Shown in pieces: positions 19,776 to 30,473 of a stretch of DNA of 64,000 nt (positions are counted from its first letter, which is position 1; the number at the start of each line of letters is the position of its first letter). Both the position numbers and the translations under genes were made by a program. The stretch spans positions 186,001-250,000 of the forward strand of contig JAFMOC010000315.1 in NCBI GenBank assembly GCA_019802505.1, written 5' to 3'. The stretch is from Corydoras sp. C115 (taxonomy: Eukaryota; Chordata; Actinopteri; Siluriformes; Callichthyidae). The notes under the pieces were generated by a model. That model searched no databases. It was not told the origin of the DNA and saw only the letters and a list, made by a program, of their open reading frames with translations.

Positions 19776-20694
19776 CAGGTACTATCAGTGTGATGTATTT
19801 AAAACACAGATGGACTACAGTATGTAATTTTAGAACTAGGATGTGCATCCATATGGTGGACAGAGGACGATTAAATGGACGACGACTGTGAAAACAAAAA
19901 TTCTGTGAGTGTATTAATAGTGAGAAATGTCCAATGCAGAACTAAAAATGGCCAGACAATGACACATCAAAAGCCTCAGTAAAGCAATAGAAATTCTTTA
20001 ATGACTCACTGAACAAAAAACAATTTTTCGGCTGAGTTTTCATACCAAGTGTGATGTTTGTGTTTAAAGAAATGTCAAGTTCATATCATGTCACAAGGAT
20101 CATTTTAAGGTTGCAGTAAAAATGTATCAGATTAAAAAAAGCATCCGGAGGAACAAGTCTGTGAGCACTGCTCACTTTTTTCACCGACTTTATGAATCAC
20201 TTTCTGCGACTGGAGAAGTCAAACTCAGAAAAACTTCTAGGTTTATCCCCTGAAACCTCTAAACATGTAATGTAATCACAGGCCAGCTGTGTGCACTTGT
20301 AAAGTTGTTATAATCCCCCAAGCTCCTATAAACAGGAAAATACATAATATAAAGCATCACATCCACAAAAATATAGTTCACCCCCAGAGTTCTGCCAAGT
20401 TCTCCTTTTTTGGGAATGGATTCTGTCATGAGCTTTTTACTGCATAAACCTACAATATTTTAGGATATTCATTTTTCAATCAGTGCTGAAGATGCAGCTC
20501 CATCACATAGTTGCTTACACAGATAATCATTGAATATCATCAAATCTCATTTTCGGATTGTTAAATGTTAAAATGCAAATTACAGAGTATTTATTTTTGT
20601 CCATGCCTCATACACTGAGCCAAAAAGATTTATTAAATATTACATTCATTGAATGAATGAATATTTAAATGAATTAAATATCTGAGCGGCACGG
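19776..20694. other. Intergenic, fragment of a dispersed repeat
   Basis: 19805-19895 (ACAGATGGACTACAGTATGT onward) resembles the reverse of the repeat at 41690-41990. The remainder is AT-rich with no gene signal. Confidence 0.4.
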
Positions 20695-21015
20695 TGGCTT
20701 AGTGGTTTAGCACGTTCGCCTCTCAGCGCTAGGGATTCCCGGTTCGAATCCCCATCTGGGTGGAGTTCTCCATGTTCTCCCCGTGTCTGCGTGGGTTTCC
20801 TCCGGGTTCTCCGCTTTCCTCCCACAGTCCAAAAACAAGGATCAAGTCAATTGAGTTCTCCAAATTGCCCCATATAGAGTGTGTATGAGTGAGTGAGTGT
20901 GTGCCCAGCGATGGATTGGCGCCCTGTCCTGGGTGTATCTGCCCAGCGCCCGAGATGTTCTCCCCTGGATGGGCATGGAACTCCCCCCCCACCCTAATAG
21001 AGGATAAAGCGGGAG
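20695..21015 (+). mobile_element. V-SINE copy
   Basis: Near full-length, from GAGCGGCACGG to AAAGCGGGAG. The ATGAATGA tail and part of the CGCGACCC segment are missing. Confidence 0.88.
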
Positions 21016-21489
21016 TTTTGTTCCCACAGTCTGATATCACATCAAAGATATCACAGGTGCTGCTTTTTGCTTTCATAACCAGGGTTAAGTTACATATTGA
21101 AAATCATTTTATTTTACACATTTTAATAGAATCCCCCCCCCATCCCCGCCATAAACACGCACACGCCCACGCAGACACTCCATCCCCCTGTAGTTTAAAC
21201 ACAATGCTTTAATCAAGCCAGCAGAGGATGAAACTTGTCCGTGGCGCAGAAGCCTGATGACCTGGTCATGGTGAAAGGCTTGTTTGATGTAATAATAAGC
21301 CGGTTTTGTGAAAGCTGTGGTGTGAGTTGTTGTCCTGGGAGGTCATGCGGTGTTTTCCTTCGGAGCAGCTGAGAGAAAGTCAGGAGTGAGAGCTCGGTGC
21401 TGTTTGCTTGTTCTCTCTGTGCGAGCGGCTGAAGGGTGGACGTGATCTTTCAAACATCAGATCAGCGCGTTTATGTATTGGGTGCCCGG

Positions 21490-21813
21490 AAATTTTTTTC
21501 CAAATAAACACAGCTTGATTCCACTTGGGTGGGCAGACTTATCAACAGACTAATTCTATAAACAAATGAGGGAATAAAGCTGCGACTCCATTGGTCGAGG
21601 AGAGCGAAAAGCGCGCACGATTCCTTGCAGGCGTGGGGCTTTAGGGGGCAATGAAATTTTAATTAATGTGGGTGGGCTGAGGGAAACACAACCAATGTTT
21701 ATCATAGACGATTTATTTTCCGGAGCTGAGTCAACATAAAGCTACAAACGTGCAACAATTAACGCTGCAGCGCGGCGCAGGAAAGTCGCACGGACTCTCG
21801 CCGGCGCGGGAAT
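21490..21813 (+). promoter_or_regulatory. foxl1 proximal promoter with forkhead and CCAAT motifs
   Basis: Three forkhead-type sites are visible: AAATAAACA at 21502-21510, ATAAACAAA at 21558-21566 and, on the reverse strand, ATAAACA at 21702-21696. CCAAT boxes occur as ATTGG near 21590 and CCAAT at 21692-21696. Function is inferred from motifs and position only. Confidence 0.5.
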
Positions 21814-22812
21814 ATGAACTTGTTCCACAGTCGGGCATCACCGGGAGCCGCGGCTCTCAGCCTCACCAGCTCGCCCCTCGTCTATCTGTACGGCGGGGAG
21901 GTCGGGGGCGTGATTCCCGCTCTGGGCTTCGCCGCCACCAGACAGGAGCCCCCTCAGAAACCCCCGTACAGCTACATCGCGCTGATCGCCATGGCCATCA
22001 AGAGCGCGCCGGGCAAGCGCGCCACCCTGAATGGCATCTACCAGTTCATCATGGACCGCTTCCCTTTTTACCATGACAACAAGCAGGGCTGGCAGAACTC
22101 CATCCGGCACAACCTGTCCCTCAACGACTGCTTCATCAAAGTCCCCAGAGAGAAGGGTCGCCCGGGCAAGGGCAGTTACTGGACGCTAGACCCCAAGTGC
22201 CTGGACATGTTCGAGAACGGCAACTACAGAAGGAGGAAGCGTAAATCCAAACTGCACGAGTCGCCCGAGGCCAAGGCACCCAAACGGAACCGGGTCACGA
22301 GCAACCCGGGTGCGCACGACTGCAGCCGCGAGAAGGACGCGCAGCTGCGAGAGTTCCTGAAACAGCGAGAGCCGGGCAAATTCGACGCGCAGTCCAAGAC
22401 TCCGAATTTGGTTCTTACGCAGAGGAAGAGCCTCGCACCCGGCTGTTCTCTGAAGGACCCTCACGGGGTCAATCAGCGTCATTCCGGCGCGCAAGGGCGC
22501 ACCGATGAGGTCGGCTTTCCGGACTCGGTGATCCAAAACAAAACCGGCCACGCTCAACCGAACGACTCCACCGGCAGGAGAACGTCCGACAAATCATCTG
22601 AGTTCACTATAGACAGCATTTTAGCCAAAAAGGCGAACCGGCTGCAGCGCAGATGCGTCTGCGCAGGGTTCGAGCCTGTGCGCCTGGAAACGCCGCACCT
22701 CGCACTCGCCGCGCACCTGTACCCGACCGCGTACCCCTTATCCTACGTTTCCCTGGCCTGGCCCGACACACTACTGCACTGCAGCGAGGACAGGGAGCGG
22801 ACACCGCACTGA
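21814..22812 (+). CDS. foxl1: Forkhead box L1 transcription factor
   Basis: Complete intronless gene of 332 aa. FOXL1 is a nuclear winged-helix factor of gut and skeletal mesenchyme that represses or activates targets downstream of Hedgehog signalling (family knowledge). The forkhead domain spans about residues 48-140: PPYSYIALIAMAI, the recognition helix NSIRHNLSLNDCF at about 95-107, and the wing GRPGKGSYWTLDP followed by the basic RRRKRK. The N-terminal SPLVYLYGGE and the C-terminal FTIDSILAKK motif (about 263-272) and PDTLLH match FOXL1 and separate it from FOXC, FOXF and FOXL2. The single exon is as expected for the family. The linker between forkhead and C-terminal motif is shorter and Ser/Lys-rich. 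The start ATG is the only one ahead of the conserved N-terminal motif. Confidence 0.96.
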   Translation: MNLFHSRASPGAAALSLTSSPLVYLYGGEVGGVIPALGFAATRQEPPQKPPYSYIALIAMAIKSAPGKRATLNGIYQFIMDRFPFYHDNKQGWQNSIRHNLSLNDCFIKVPREKGRPGKGSYWTLDPKCLDMFENGNYRRRKRKSKLHESPEAKAPKRNRVTSNPGAHDCSREKDAQLREFLKQREPGKFDAQSKTPNLVLTQRKSLAPGCSLKDPHGVNQRHSGAQGRTDEVGFPDSVIQNKTGHAQPNDSTGRRTSDKSSEFTIDSILAKKANRLQRRCVCAGFEPVRLETPHLALAAHLYPTAYPLSYVSLAWPDTLLHCSEDRERTPH

Positions 22813-24325
22813 GGAGCCTTCTGATGGGCCCCTGCCGCCTGTCCCAGCTGATCCTGATGATCGGATTCAGCGCAGACAGGTGCGCAAGAGGCGACAAACG
22901 AACCTGGAGTTGCACAAAAAAAACAACCTGAGATCGGGACTTTAAGCCCCTCCCTGGACAATCTTCTTTCTTTTGGGAACCCCTATGACATTTAAGTGAC
23001 CCCTGGAAACACGAACATCTGTTTAAGTAGGCTGTATGTGTCAGAATTATGTCTACTGTGTAGAATACACAGCACCTGTGGTTTGGATTCCTAAATCCTT
23101 ATTATATAAAAAGACATTACAGCTTAAATTAGAGGTTTTAAATGGTTCCATAACTTAAAATGTGCCACAAATCATTTCAAAGGCTTCTTTACAATATTAA
23201 TCTCTACAAATGAATATAGATCTTATAATTTGGACCTTGTTGTTGGGAGAATGGAGGAGGGTTTTATTCAAACATAAACCATATTTATTTTTGTTATATT
23301 AATACAACAAGGCTGGACTTAAAATCTCTCTTTTTTTAAGCAAGAAAAAGTGCAAATGCACATATGTTGTACGACTACTTTGGCTGTAATTATGCAGTCA
23401 GCAAGCAACTCAGATGATAATCTGCATTATACACACGTCCTCATATCTGTTTAGAAGTTTTATAATGTTGCTCTGTAAAGACGGAACAACAAGCTGAACT
23501 TTCTAATCACCACGGAGAGAGACTGCTGGATGAAACCCACAGGTGATATAATCATCATGTTGTGATAATTTAGAGCTTTTAGATGCTGAGGAAGACTGTG
23601 GTTTTGGAGACATTCAGGAATAAGCGAACTCTTAACAACATTTGGTTAGATGGGAAATTGGCGATAAGTAAACTGAGAGTGTGTGCATTTCTATGTGTTT
23701 TTATTTGCAACAGTAGTCTGCATTTAATGTTACAGGTTTAATTTGTCTAAAGCACTTAGAATACACAAAACTCTGCTGTACCTTATTCACAACTGACACT
23801 AACACAGTGTACTTGTCTTGTACACACGATTTTAAATTCTGAAAACCTTTGCTTTCATTAGAGTTTTATTAAAGTGAATCCTGGAATATTGTCCTGATTT
23901 ACAAAATTGTTTTAATGTTTACGTTCTGAGCATGGAACATCACTTATTCGAAAAAAATGAAGGAAAGGTCAGATAGTAAAATAACATCATGGACAACAAA
24001 TCACTAATACTATGGCATATATCATCCTCATCATCATCAGGATCATCATCGTCATTCCTGGGAGCAGTGTGGGTGGCCTATGTTTAAGCTGGACTTTGTT
24101 GATGCATTACCAGCAGAGAGTCTCAGCTCTCATGGATGCTGCAGTGGGAAATGTAAATGTTTATTTGAAGTATGCTTTTATTTCTGTCCTTGTAATAGAA
24201 ATACATGACAAATTGCAAGTTGTACAAAGCTGTTGCCCTTCTTCTCTCTTTAATGTATCTCATGGATGAAGAGTCATGAAGTGTTATAACTTCAGTCTCG
24301 GTGGACAAGGTTTTTATACAATAAA
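22813..24325 (+). other. foxl1 3' UTR (probable)
   Basis: 1.5 kb without repeats and AT-rich, ending at a clear AATAAA at 24320-24325. The absence of SINEs here is in keeping with a transcribed UTR. The exact end is inferred. Confidence 0.5.
24320..24325 (+). terminator. Candidate polyadenylation signal of foxl1
   Basis: AATAAA in the context TATACAATAAAGAC, followed by a T-rich stretch. Confidence 0.5.
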
Positions 24326-24764
24326 GACTTTTTTTATGATGCGTGCTGTTCAGCCGTGATAAGTTATTATAGAAGATGTGCAACAAACATTTAAAATACG
24401 GGATTGAGCACAAGCTGCAATTGGGAAATTAGAAAAAATATAATAATACTAAGAAGAATAAAATATATTAAAAAGCTTATTTTTAGGGTGGTAACCTCTA
24501 AGGTGATATATTATACTGTTTGGCACATAAATATTTACCCGTTAACATCATATTGGTGTAAATCTTATGCTTCCTTGTTTTTATGAAAGATTTTAAGGAG
24601 ATACTTTGAATCACTGCACTTCATAAAAATATGTTTTGTATATTTCAAAGGAAACAATTTACTTTAAATGATGTGGAAGTCCTTTTTTTTCCCCAAATTC
24701 GACTGTGTAGAAGGCATAAACAAAAACACTTAATTAATTACCCTCAATTTCAATACTTTTATTA

Positions 24765-24962
24765 CATTACCGGTCATCCTGCAGATGCAAAATTCATCCA
24801 AAGTATCCTACAAGAATACAGAGTCAGCTATGACATCACCCCTAAAGCCATAAGGGTTAGGGACCTTGCTCAAGGGCCCAGAGTGGTACCGTTTATGGAT
24901 TCAGGATTAAACCCCCAACCTTCACATTAATAACCCAACACACTGACCACTGAGCTAGCACA
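24765..24962 (-). mobile_element. Degraded second-family SINE
   Basis: Runs from GTCATCCTGCAGATGCAAAA to CACTGAGCTAGCAC. It retains the segments CTTGCTCAAGGGCCCA and TTAAACCCCCAACCTTC. Confidence 0.6.
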
Positions 24963-25105
24963 CACAGACTGGTTCTATCACTACAGTGCTAAAAACTATT
25001 TACCAATGCTAAAAACTATTATTAATATTACACTATAATTAATTGTATTAAATAAAATAAAAATAAATAAAATAAATAAATAAATTTAGCTCAGTGGCTC
25101 AGGCG

Positions 25106-25291
25106 GGTTAGCTCAGTGGTCAGGGCGTTGGGCTATCAATCTGAAGGTTGGGGGTTCAAATCTCAGATCCACTGAAGTTACCAGTGTGGGTCCTTGAGCA
25201 AGACCCTTAACCCTCATTGCTCCAGGGATGTTGTGATTAACCCTGTGTTCACCTTGTATGTCGCTTTGGATAAAAGCGTCCAATAAATGAC
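25106..25291 (+). mobile_element. Second-family SINE copy
   Basis: Head GGGTTAGCTCAGTGGTCAGG, B box GGTTCAAATCTC, tail TCGCTTTGGATAAAAGCG. Surrounded by AT-rich simple sequence (25020-25090 and 25300-25640). Confidence 0.8.
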
Positions 25292-25859
25292 CCAATTTAT
25301 TTTATTTATTTAATTGTATTAACAACGAGTAATCATTTACAATACAACCAATTCTACTATAACAATCACAACTACAAGTTATTATATTACTTTTACTACC
25401 TATAATATGATCACTAAGTATTATTACTAATTCTATTACAATTGCGAGTTTAACTATTACTACTATTATTACTGCTTGCCCTACTATTAATATTACTTTT
25501 AGAAAAAACACTACTCCTACTAAATAATATCTCAAAATACTAACTTAAAAATAATAACAGCAACAACAATAATAATACTAATAATACTACTACTAATAAT
25601 AATTCATATAATTCACATTTTATTAAAAATAAAATCATAATTATATTATAATTGGATATTCTATCCAAATCATCTGTAATGCCATGTATGTGCACTCAAA
25701 AATAAGTCTCTGTGTAACATAAAGCCCAAACTTTTCATTGTATCGCTTCAGTCTGTATTAAAACATAACTACATCTAATAAATGTAACCTCTTATAGTCA
25801 GACACTAAAGCAGGCAGAAGGCTTTGTTAGGACAGTCTTATCTACATTCATCCAATGTT

Positions 25860-25990
25860 AGTATGAAGACCAGCCCGCTCGGTGCCCGCTGAATCCCATG
25901 GCACTATATATAGCCACGCGTCCGGCTGAGTGGCCTCTCTCTCTGCAGCTTCAGAGAGTGCAAATCAGGAATGCTCGTGGAAATAAATAA
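25860..25990 (+). promoter_or_regulatory. Isolated TATA-type core promoter candidate
   Basis: CACTATATATAGCCACGCG at about 25902-25920, followed some 30 bp on by CTCTCTCTCTGCAGCTTC. The layout is that of a TATA promoter with a pyrimidine-rich start site, but no downstream open gene is visible. Confidence 0.25.
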
Positions 25991-26100
25991 ACTTCACCGC
26001 ATTTATTTCAGCGGGGCAACTCACATTCACAAGCATTTCCTGTGTATAGGATTCTTTTGGTCAGAAGAGTAAATAGAGTGACATCCACCAAAAAGCCTGA

Positions 26101-26117
26101 GAGAGAGAGAGCAAGTG

Positions 26118-26168
<51 letters not shown>
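26101..26168. repeat. (GA)n microsatellite
   Basis: Interrupted, then pure GA run of about 25 units. Confidence 0.95.
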
Positions 26169-26172
<4 letters not shown>

Positions 26173-26299
26173 TTGCAGTGTCACCCAGCTCACATCTGTC
26201 CTCCTTTGTGCAGATGTTTAACTGGATCCCAAGGTCTGAATCAGTAAAACCAGTCAACAGAATCCCCGGAAAATAACGGATAATAATAATAATAAACCA

Positions 26300-26445
26300 C
26301 TGACCAAATAATGCTCTGTGGTGGTACTATTGGGGTCCTGACCATTAGAGAACACAGTATGCACTGTAACTGTAGAACTACAATTCATCAGATCAATTGT
26401 AGTCCATCTTTGCACCACTTGGGTCGACTGCACCAGGATGCAAAA
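26300..26445. repeat. Dispersed repeat, inverted relative to 41690-41990
   Basis: GTGGTGGTACTATTGGGGTC and CTGACCATTAGAGAACAC reappear in reverse at 41736-41780 (GTCAGGACCCCAATAGTACC). A medium-copy fish repeat of unknown class. Confidence 0.6.
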
Positions 26446-26848
26446 TGTGGGTCTCATATGCAGCAGATTTGGGTGACACATAACCCAATGACAGAGTCAA
26501 ATGTAGAAAGCAACGCCAGAGCTTTACCAGATGTAAAACAGATGTGTTTTGGAACGTGTGGGCCATATGGGCTTTTTATACGTGGGCCAACTAAGGCTCT
26601 CATACAAATGTCTGCAGAAATGAGGAGCAGATATGTAGATATGAGTATGTGGAGCATTTAAATGTTTTCTCTGCTTGGGTCACAAGCCGTGTGCCAGTGG
26701 TGGCAGAGAGCCAAACTGTTGCACCTTCATGCCATTACAGATGCTGTTTTTTGTGCTTTTTATTTGTATTAGTCTGATCTTTTTTGTGTTCTTGACTTGT
26801 GAATGGAGACTGGAACAACAGGCTATTATAAGTATAATAACTAAACTC

Positions 26849-27177
26849 GGCAGCACGGTGGCTTAGTGGTTTAGCACGTTCTCCTCTCAGCACTAGGGAT
26901 TCCCGGTTTGAATCCCCATCTGGGTGGAGTTTCCATGTTCTCCCCGTGTCTGCGTGGGTTTCCTCCGGGTTCTCCGGTTTCCTCCCACAGTCCAAAAACA
27001 TGGATCAAGTCAAACCCATATAGAGTGTGTATGTGTGAGTGAGTGTGCGCCCAGCGATAGATTGGCGCCCTGTCCTGGGTTTATCTGCCCAGCGCCCGAA
27101 ACATTCTCCCCTGGATGGGCATGGGGAACCCCCCGCGACCCTAATATAGGATAAAGTGGAAGATAATGAATGAATGA
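26849..27177 (+). mobile_element. V-SINE copy with 12-bp duplication
   Basis: Head GGCAGCACGG. A deletion removes about 20 bp around AATTGAATTCTCAAAATTGC. Flanked by AATAACTAAACT at 26836-26847 and 27177-27188. Confidence 0.92.
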
Positions 27178-27783
27178 ATAACTAAACTGTTCTTAAGAAC
27201 TGTTCAGGTGTTGTCTGCTGGGGGGGGGGGGCACAATATTGGCAGCAGACAGAAAGGGAGTGAAACTGATCAGGAAGGCAAATGTTTTCACTCTCAGTCT
27301 CACTGGACTCAGTGGAGGCAGTTAGTGAAAGAAAGATGACGGCTAAGTGTATTTGGTGTATTTGGTGTATTTTGGTGTATTTAGTCAGCATCCTCTGCAT
27401 CACACACTGTGCATGTTTTCTCATTTACTCGGAGCTGATGGGTTACAGATTAGAGGAGAAACCCCAAAGAACAACAGTTTTCAGATTGGGGTCGCTCTTT
27501 CTGCGGCTGCATAGTAAAATAAACACTAAAAGAAAGACGATCCTCTAAAGTGTTTAAAGTGTATGAGATTTGCATGTAAGTCTCAGGAAGTGTCGTCGTG
27601 ATGTTCTCTTTTATTTTGATGAGAAACAGAAAACTTTCCTCGTGCAGTCATAAACGCTTGTGCTTCAGACGGAGAGAGCCATCGAACACCTTCCTCTCTA
27701 TAGAGAACACCTCTCTATAGACCCTGTAATTCAGCAAATAGACTCTTTTAGTGTCTATAGACTCTTAACTTTACATACTGCAT

Positions 27784-29092
27784 ATGTATGTGTTTAGGTA
27801 TGTATGTATGTATGTATGTATGTATGTGTTTATGTATGTATGTATGTATGTATGTATGTATGTGTTTATGTATGTATGTATGTATGTATGTATGTATGTA
27901 TGTATGTATGTGTTTAGGTATGTATGTATGTATGTATGTATGTATGTATGTATGTATGTGTTTAGGTATGTATGTATGTATGTATGTATGTGTTTAGGTA
28001 TGTATGTATGTATGTATGTATGTGTTTAGGTATGTATGTATGTATGTATGTATGTATGTGTTTAGGTATGTATGTATGTGTTTATTTATGTATGTATGTA
28101 TGTATGTATGTATGTATGTGTTTAGGTATGTATGTATGTATGTATGTGTTTAGGTATGTATGTATGTATGTATGTATGTATGTATGTATGTATGTATGTG
28201 TTTATGTATGTATGTATGTATGTGTTTAGGTATGTATGTATGTATGTATGTATGTGTGTATGTATGTATGTGTTTAGGTATGTATGTATGTATGTATGTA
28301 TGTATGTATGTATGTATGTATGTATGTATGTATGTATGTGTTTAAGTATGTATGTATGTGTTTAGGTATGTATGTATGTATGTATGTATGTATGTATGTA
28401 TGTGTTTAGGTATGTATGTATGTATGTGTTTAGGTATGTATGTATGTATTTAAGTATGTATGTATGTGTTTAGGTATGTATGTATGTATGTATTTAAGTA
28501 TGTATGTATGTGTTTAGGTATGTATGTATGTATGTGTTTAGGTATGTATGTGTGTATGTATGTATGTATGTATGTGTTTAGGTATGTATGTATGTATTTA
28601 AGTATGTATGTATGTGTTTAGGTATGTATGTATGTATGTATTTAAGTATGTATGTATGTGTTTAGGTATGTATGTATGTATGTGTTTAGGTATGTATGTG
28701 TGTATGTATGTATGTATGTATGTGTTTAGGTATGTATGTGTGTATGTATGTATGTATGTATGTATGTATGTATGTATGTATGTATGTATGTGTTTAGGTA
28801 TGTATGTATGTATGTATGTATGTGTTTATGTATGTATGTATGTATGTATGTATGTATGTATGTATGTGTGTATGTATGTATGTATGTGTTTAGGTATGTA
28901 TGTATGTATGTATGTGTGTATGTATGTATGTGTTTAGGTATGTATGTATGTATGTATGTGTTTAGGTATGTATGTATGTATTTAAGTATGTATGTATGTA
29001 TGTATGTATGTGTGTATGTATGTGTGTATGTATGTATGTATGTATGTGTATGTGTGTGTATGTGTGTATGTATGTATGTATGTATGTGTATA
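27784..29092. repeat. Long (ATGT)n array with GTGTTTAGG spacers
   Basis: About 1.3 kb of ATGT tetranucleotides, broken at uneven intervals by GTGTTTAGG, GTGTTTATG or ATTTAAG variants. Includes a perfect 148-bp tandem duplication (28433-28580 and 28581-28728). Open frames through it on both strands (repeats of MYVC or HTYI) are artefacts of the 4-bp unit. Confidence 0.97.
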
Positions 29093-29819
29093 TGTGCACG
29101 GCTCAGTTGATTATACACTGTAATCACACAACACCAAAATTATGATCTACAGATTGATCCTACAGAGTGGGGTCCCCACAGAGTGATACATACCCCCCTC
29201 AGACACAGCTCATTTAAAGTTATGGTTCCATAGTAATAAAATACGTTTCACGCCCTGGCACACTCAGCGTTACATAAGTCTTCAGACATTTACATGGCGT
29301 GATAAATCAGACAGGGATTAAATGAACAGGAAGAAGAAAAGGGTCGGCGGTGTGAATTGGAACCATCCCGGTTCCCTGTGCAATCACGGTCCCGTTCGGC
29401 ATTAAATCACACACCGTTGAAAAGCCCTGCCTTCAAAAAGTGTTTAATCTGTCTGTTTGTTATAGATTTTCACTCTTTACATACACACAGCTCCAGCACC
29501 GTGCTGGCTGCAGAGAGCGGGGTGCCACTGTGATGAAGATTGATGAGATCGTCCTGAGGAACGTTCGCCGCTAATCAACGTATGCTTCCTGGCACACTGG
29601 CGTATACCTCATTATCCATGTGGGGGGAACGCGGAGGAACATGCAGCTTACGTTTCTATGCTGTGTTTATATTCTCACAGATACACACACAGCTTTTGGG
29701 TTCTCGTGAACATTTCAGGCTTAAAAACGTAAAACGCTGCTTTTAGATAATGCACCGTTGTAAGGAACACTTCATCAATGAATAGACTTTAACTTGTGCA
29801 CAGGGATAAGCATACTAAC
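29093..29819. other. Intergenic, no gene seen
   Basis: Mixed-composition DNA free of SINEs. No coding or RNA signal recognised. Confidence 0.35.
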
Positions 29820-30465
29820 TAGAGCTGTGCGGATCGATACAAATATCGATAATATCGATACCAACACTGGTATTGGTATTGAACAATACTTGCATAAAAA
29901 GATCGATACTCAAGACAGCGGCCACGTGGGCTCAGCCTGACCCGCCCAAGTCGACACGTCACAGTATGGAGAGAGAGACTCGGGGTGGGAGATAAATAAA
30001 AGATGTCTGAAAGAAAGAGAAGCGCCGTTTGGCTGTATTTTAAAGCCGAAAATGTGACATCAGCAACCTGTTCAGTTTGCAAAAAGTCTATTAGGTACAC
30101 AGGAAACACAACAAACTTATTTAAGCACATGAAAAAGCACACAGCACACCCCAAAACCACACACAAAATTCTATTTGAAAAAAATATATTTGTATTATCG
30201 TTTCTTACCTCAAAAATATATATTTTCCTCACGTTAAAGCAAACTTTGTTTTGTTACTGTTCCATTGTTTCTAAACAAAGATGTTGATTGGGATACATTA
30301 TTTTGTTGTCACCTACAATGTTTGGCGAAATTCTATACTAGGTCTTTTGGATCAATGAAGCTTAAATATTAAAAAGTATCGGTATCGTATCGAATATCGC
30401 GATATTGGCACTGTATTTACTTGGTATCGGATCGATACCAAAATTCTTGGTATTGCACAGCTCTA
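29820..30465 (+). mobile_element. Non-autonomous hAT element retaining a BED zinc-finger exon
   Basis: Inverted ends TAGAGCTGTGC and GCACAGCTCTA, with the perfect 8-bp duplication ATACTAAC at 29812-29819 and 30466-30473. Subterminal regions are rich in TATCGAT. The 646-bp element carries an open frame that starts as a BED finger but has no catalytic transposase domain, so it is a deletion derivative needing a helper transposase. Confidence 0.88.
30003..30287 (+). pseudogene. Transposase remnant: N-terminal BED zinc finger
   Basis: 94-codon frame. Residues 1-55 form a BED finger: the aromatic pair in VWLYF, then CSVCKK with the paired cysteines, then HMKKH with the paired histidines. The sequence after about residue 58 is hydrophobic filler with no family likeness, so the original protein is cut right after the DNA-binding domain. 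It could in principle still make a small DNA-binding peptide. Confidence 0.7.
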
Positions 30466-30473
30466 ATACTAAC

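Noticed and set aside
27784..29092. CRISPR-like pattern of repeats and spacers
   Set aside because: Spacers are not unique and the unit is a simple tetranucleotide; the context is a vertebrate genome.
27784..29127. Long frames of MYVC or HTYI repeats
   Set aside because: A 4-bp repeat without stops gives open frames in every register; no coding evidence.
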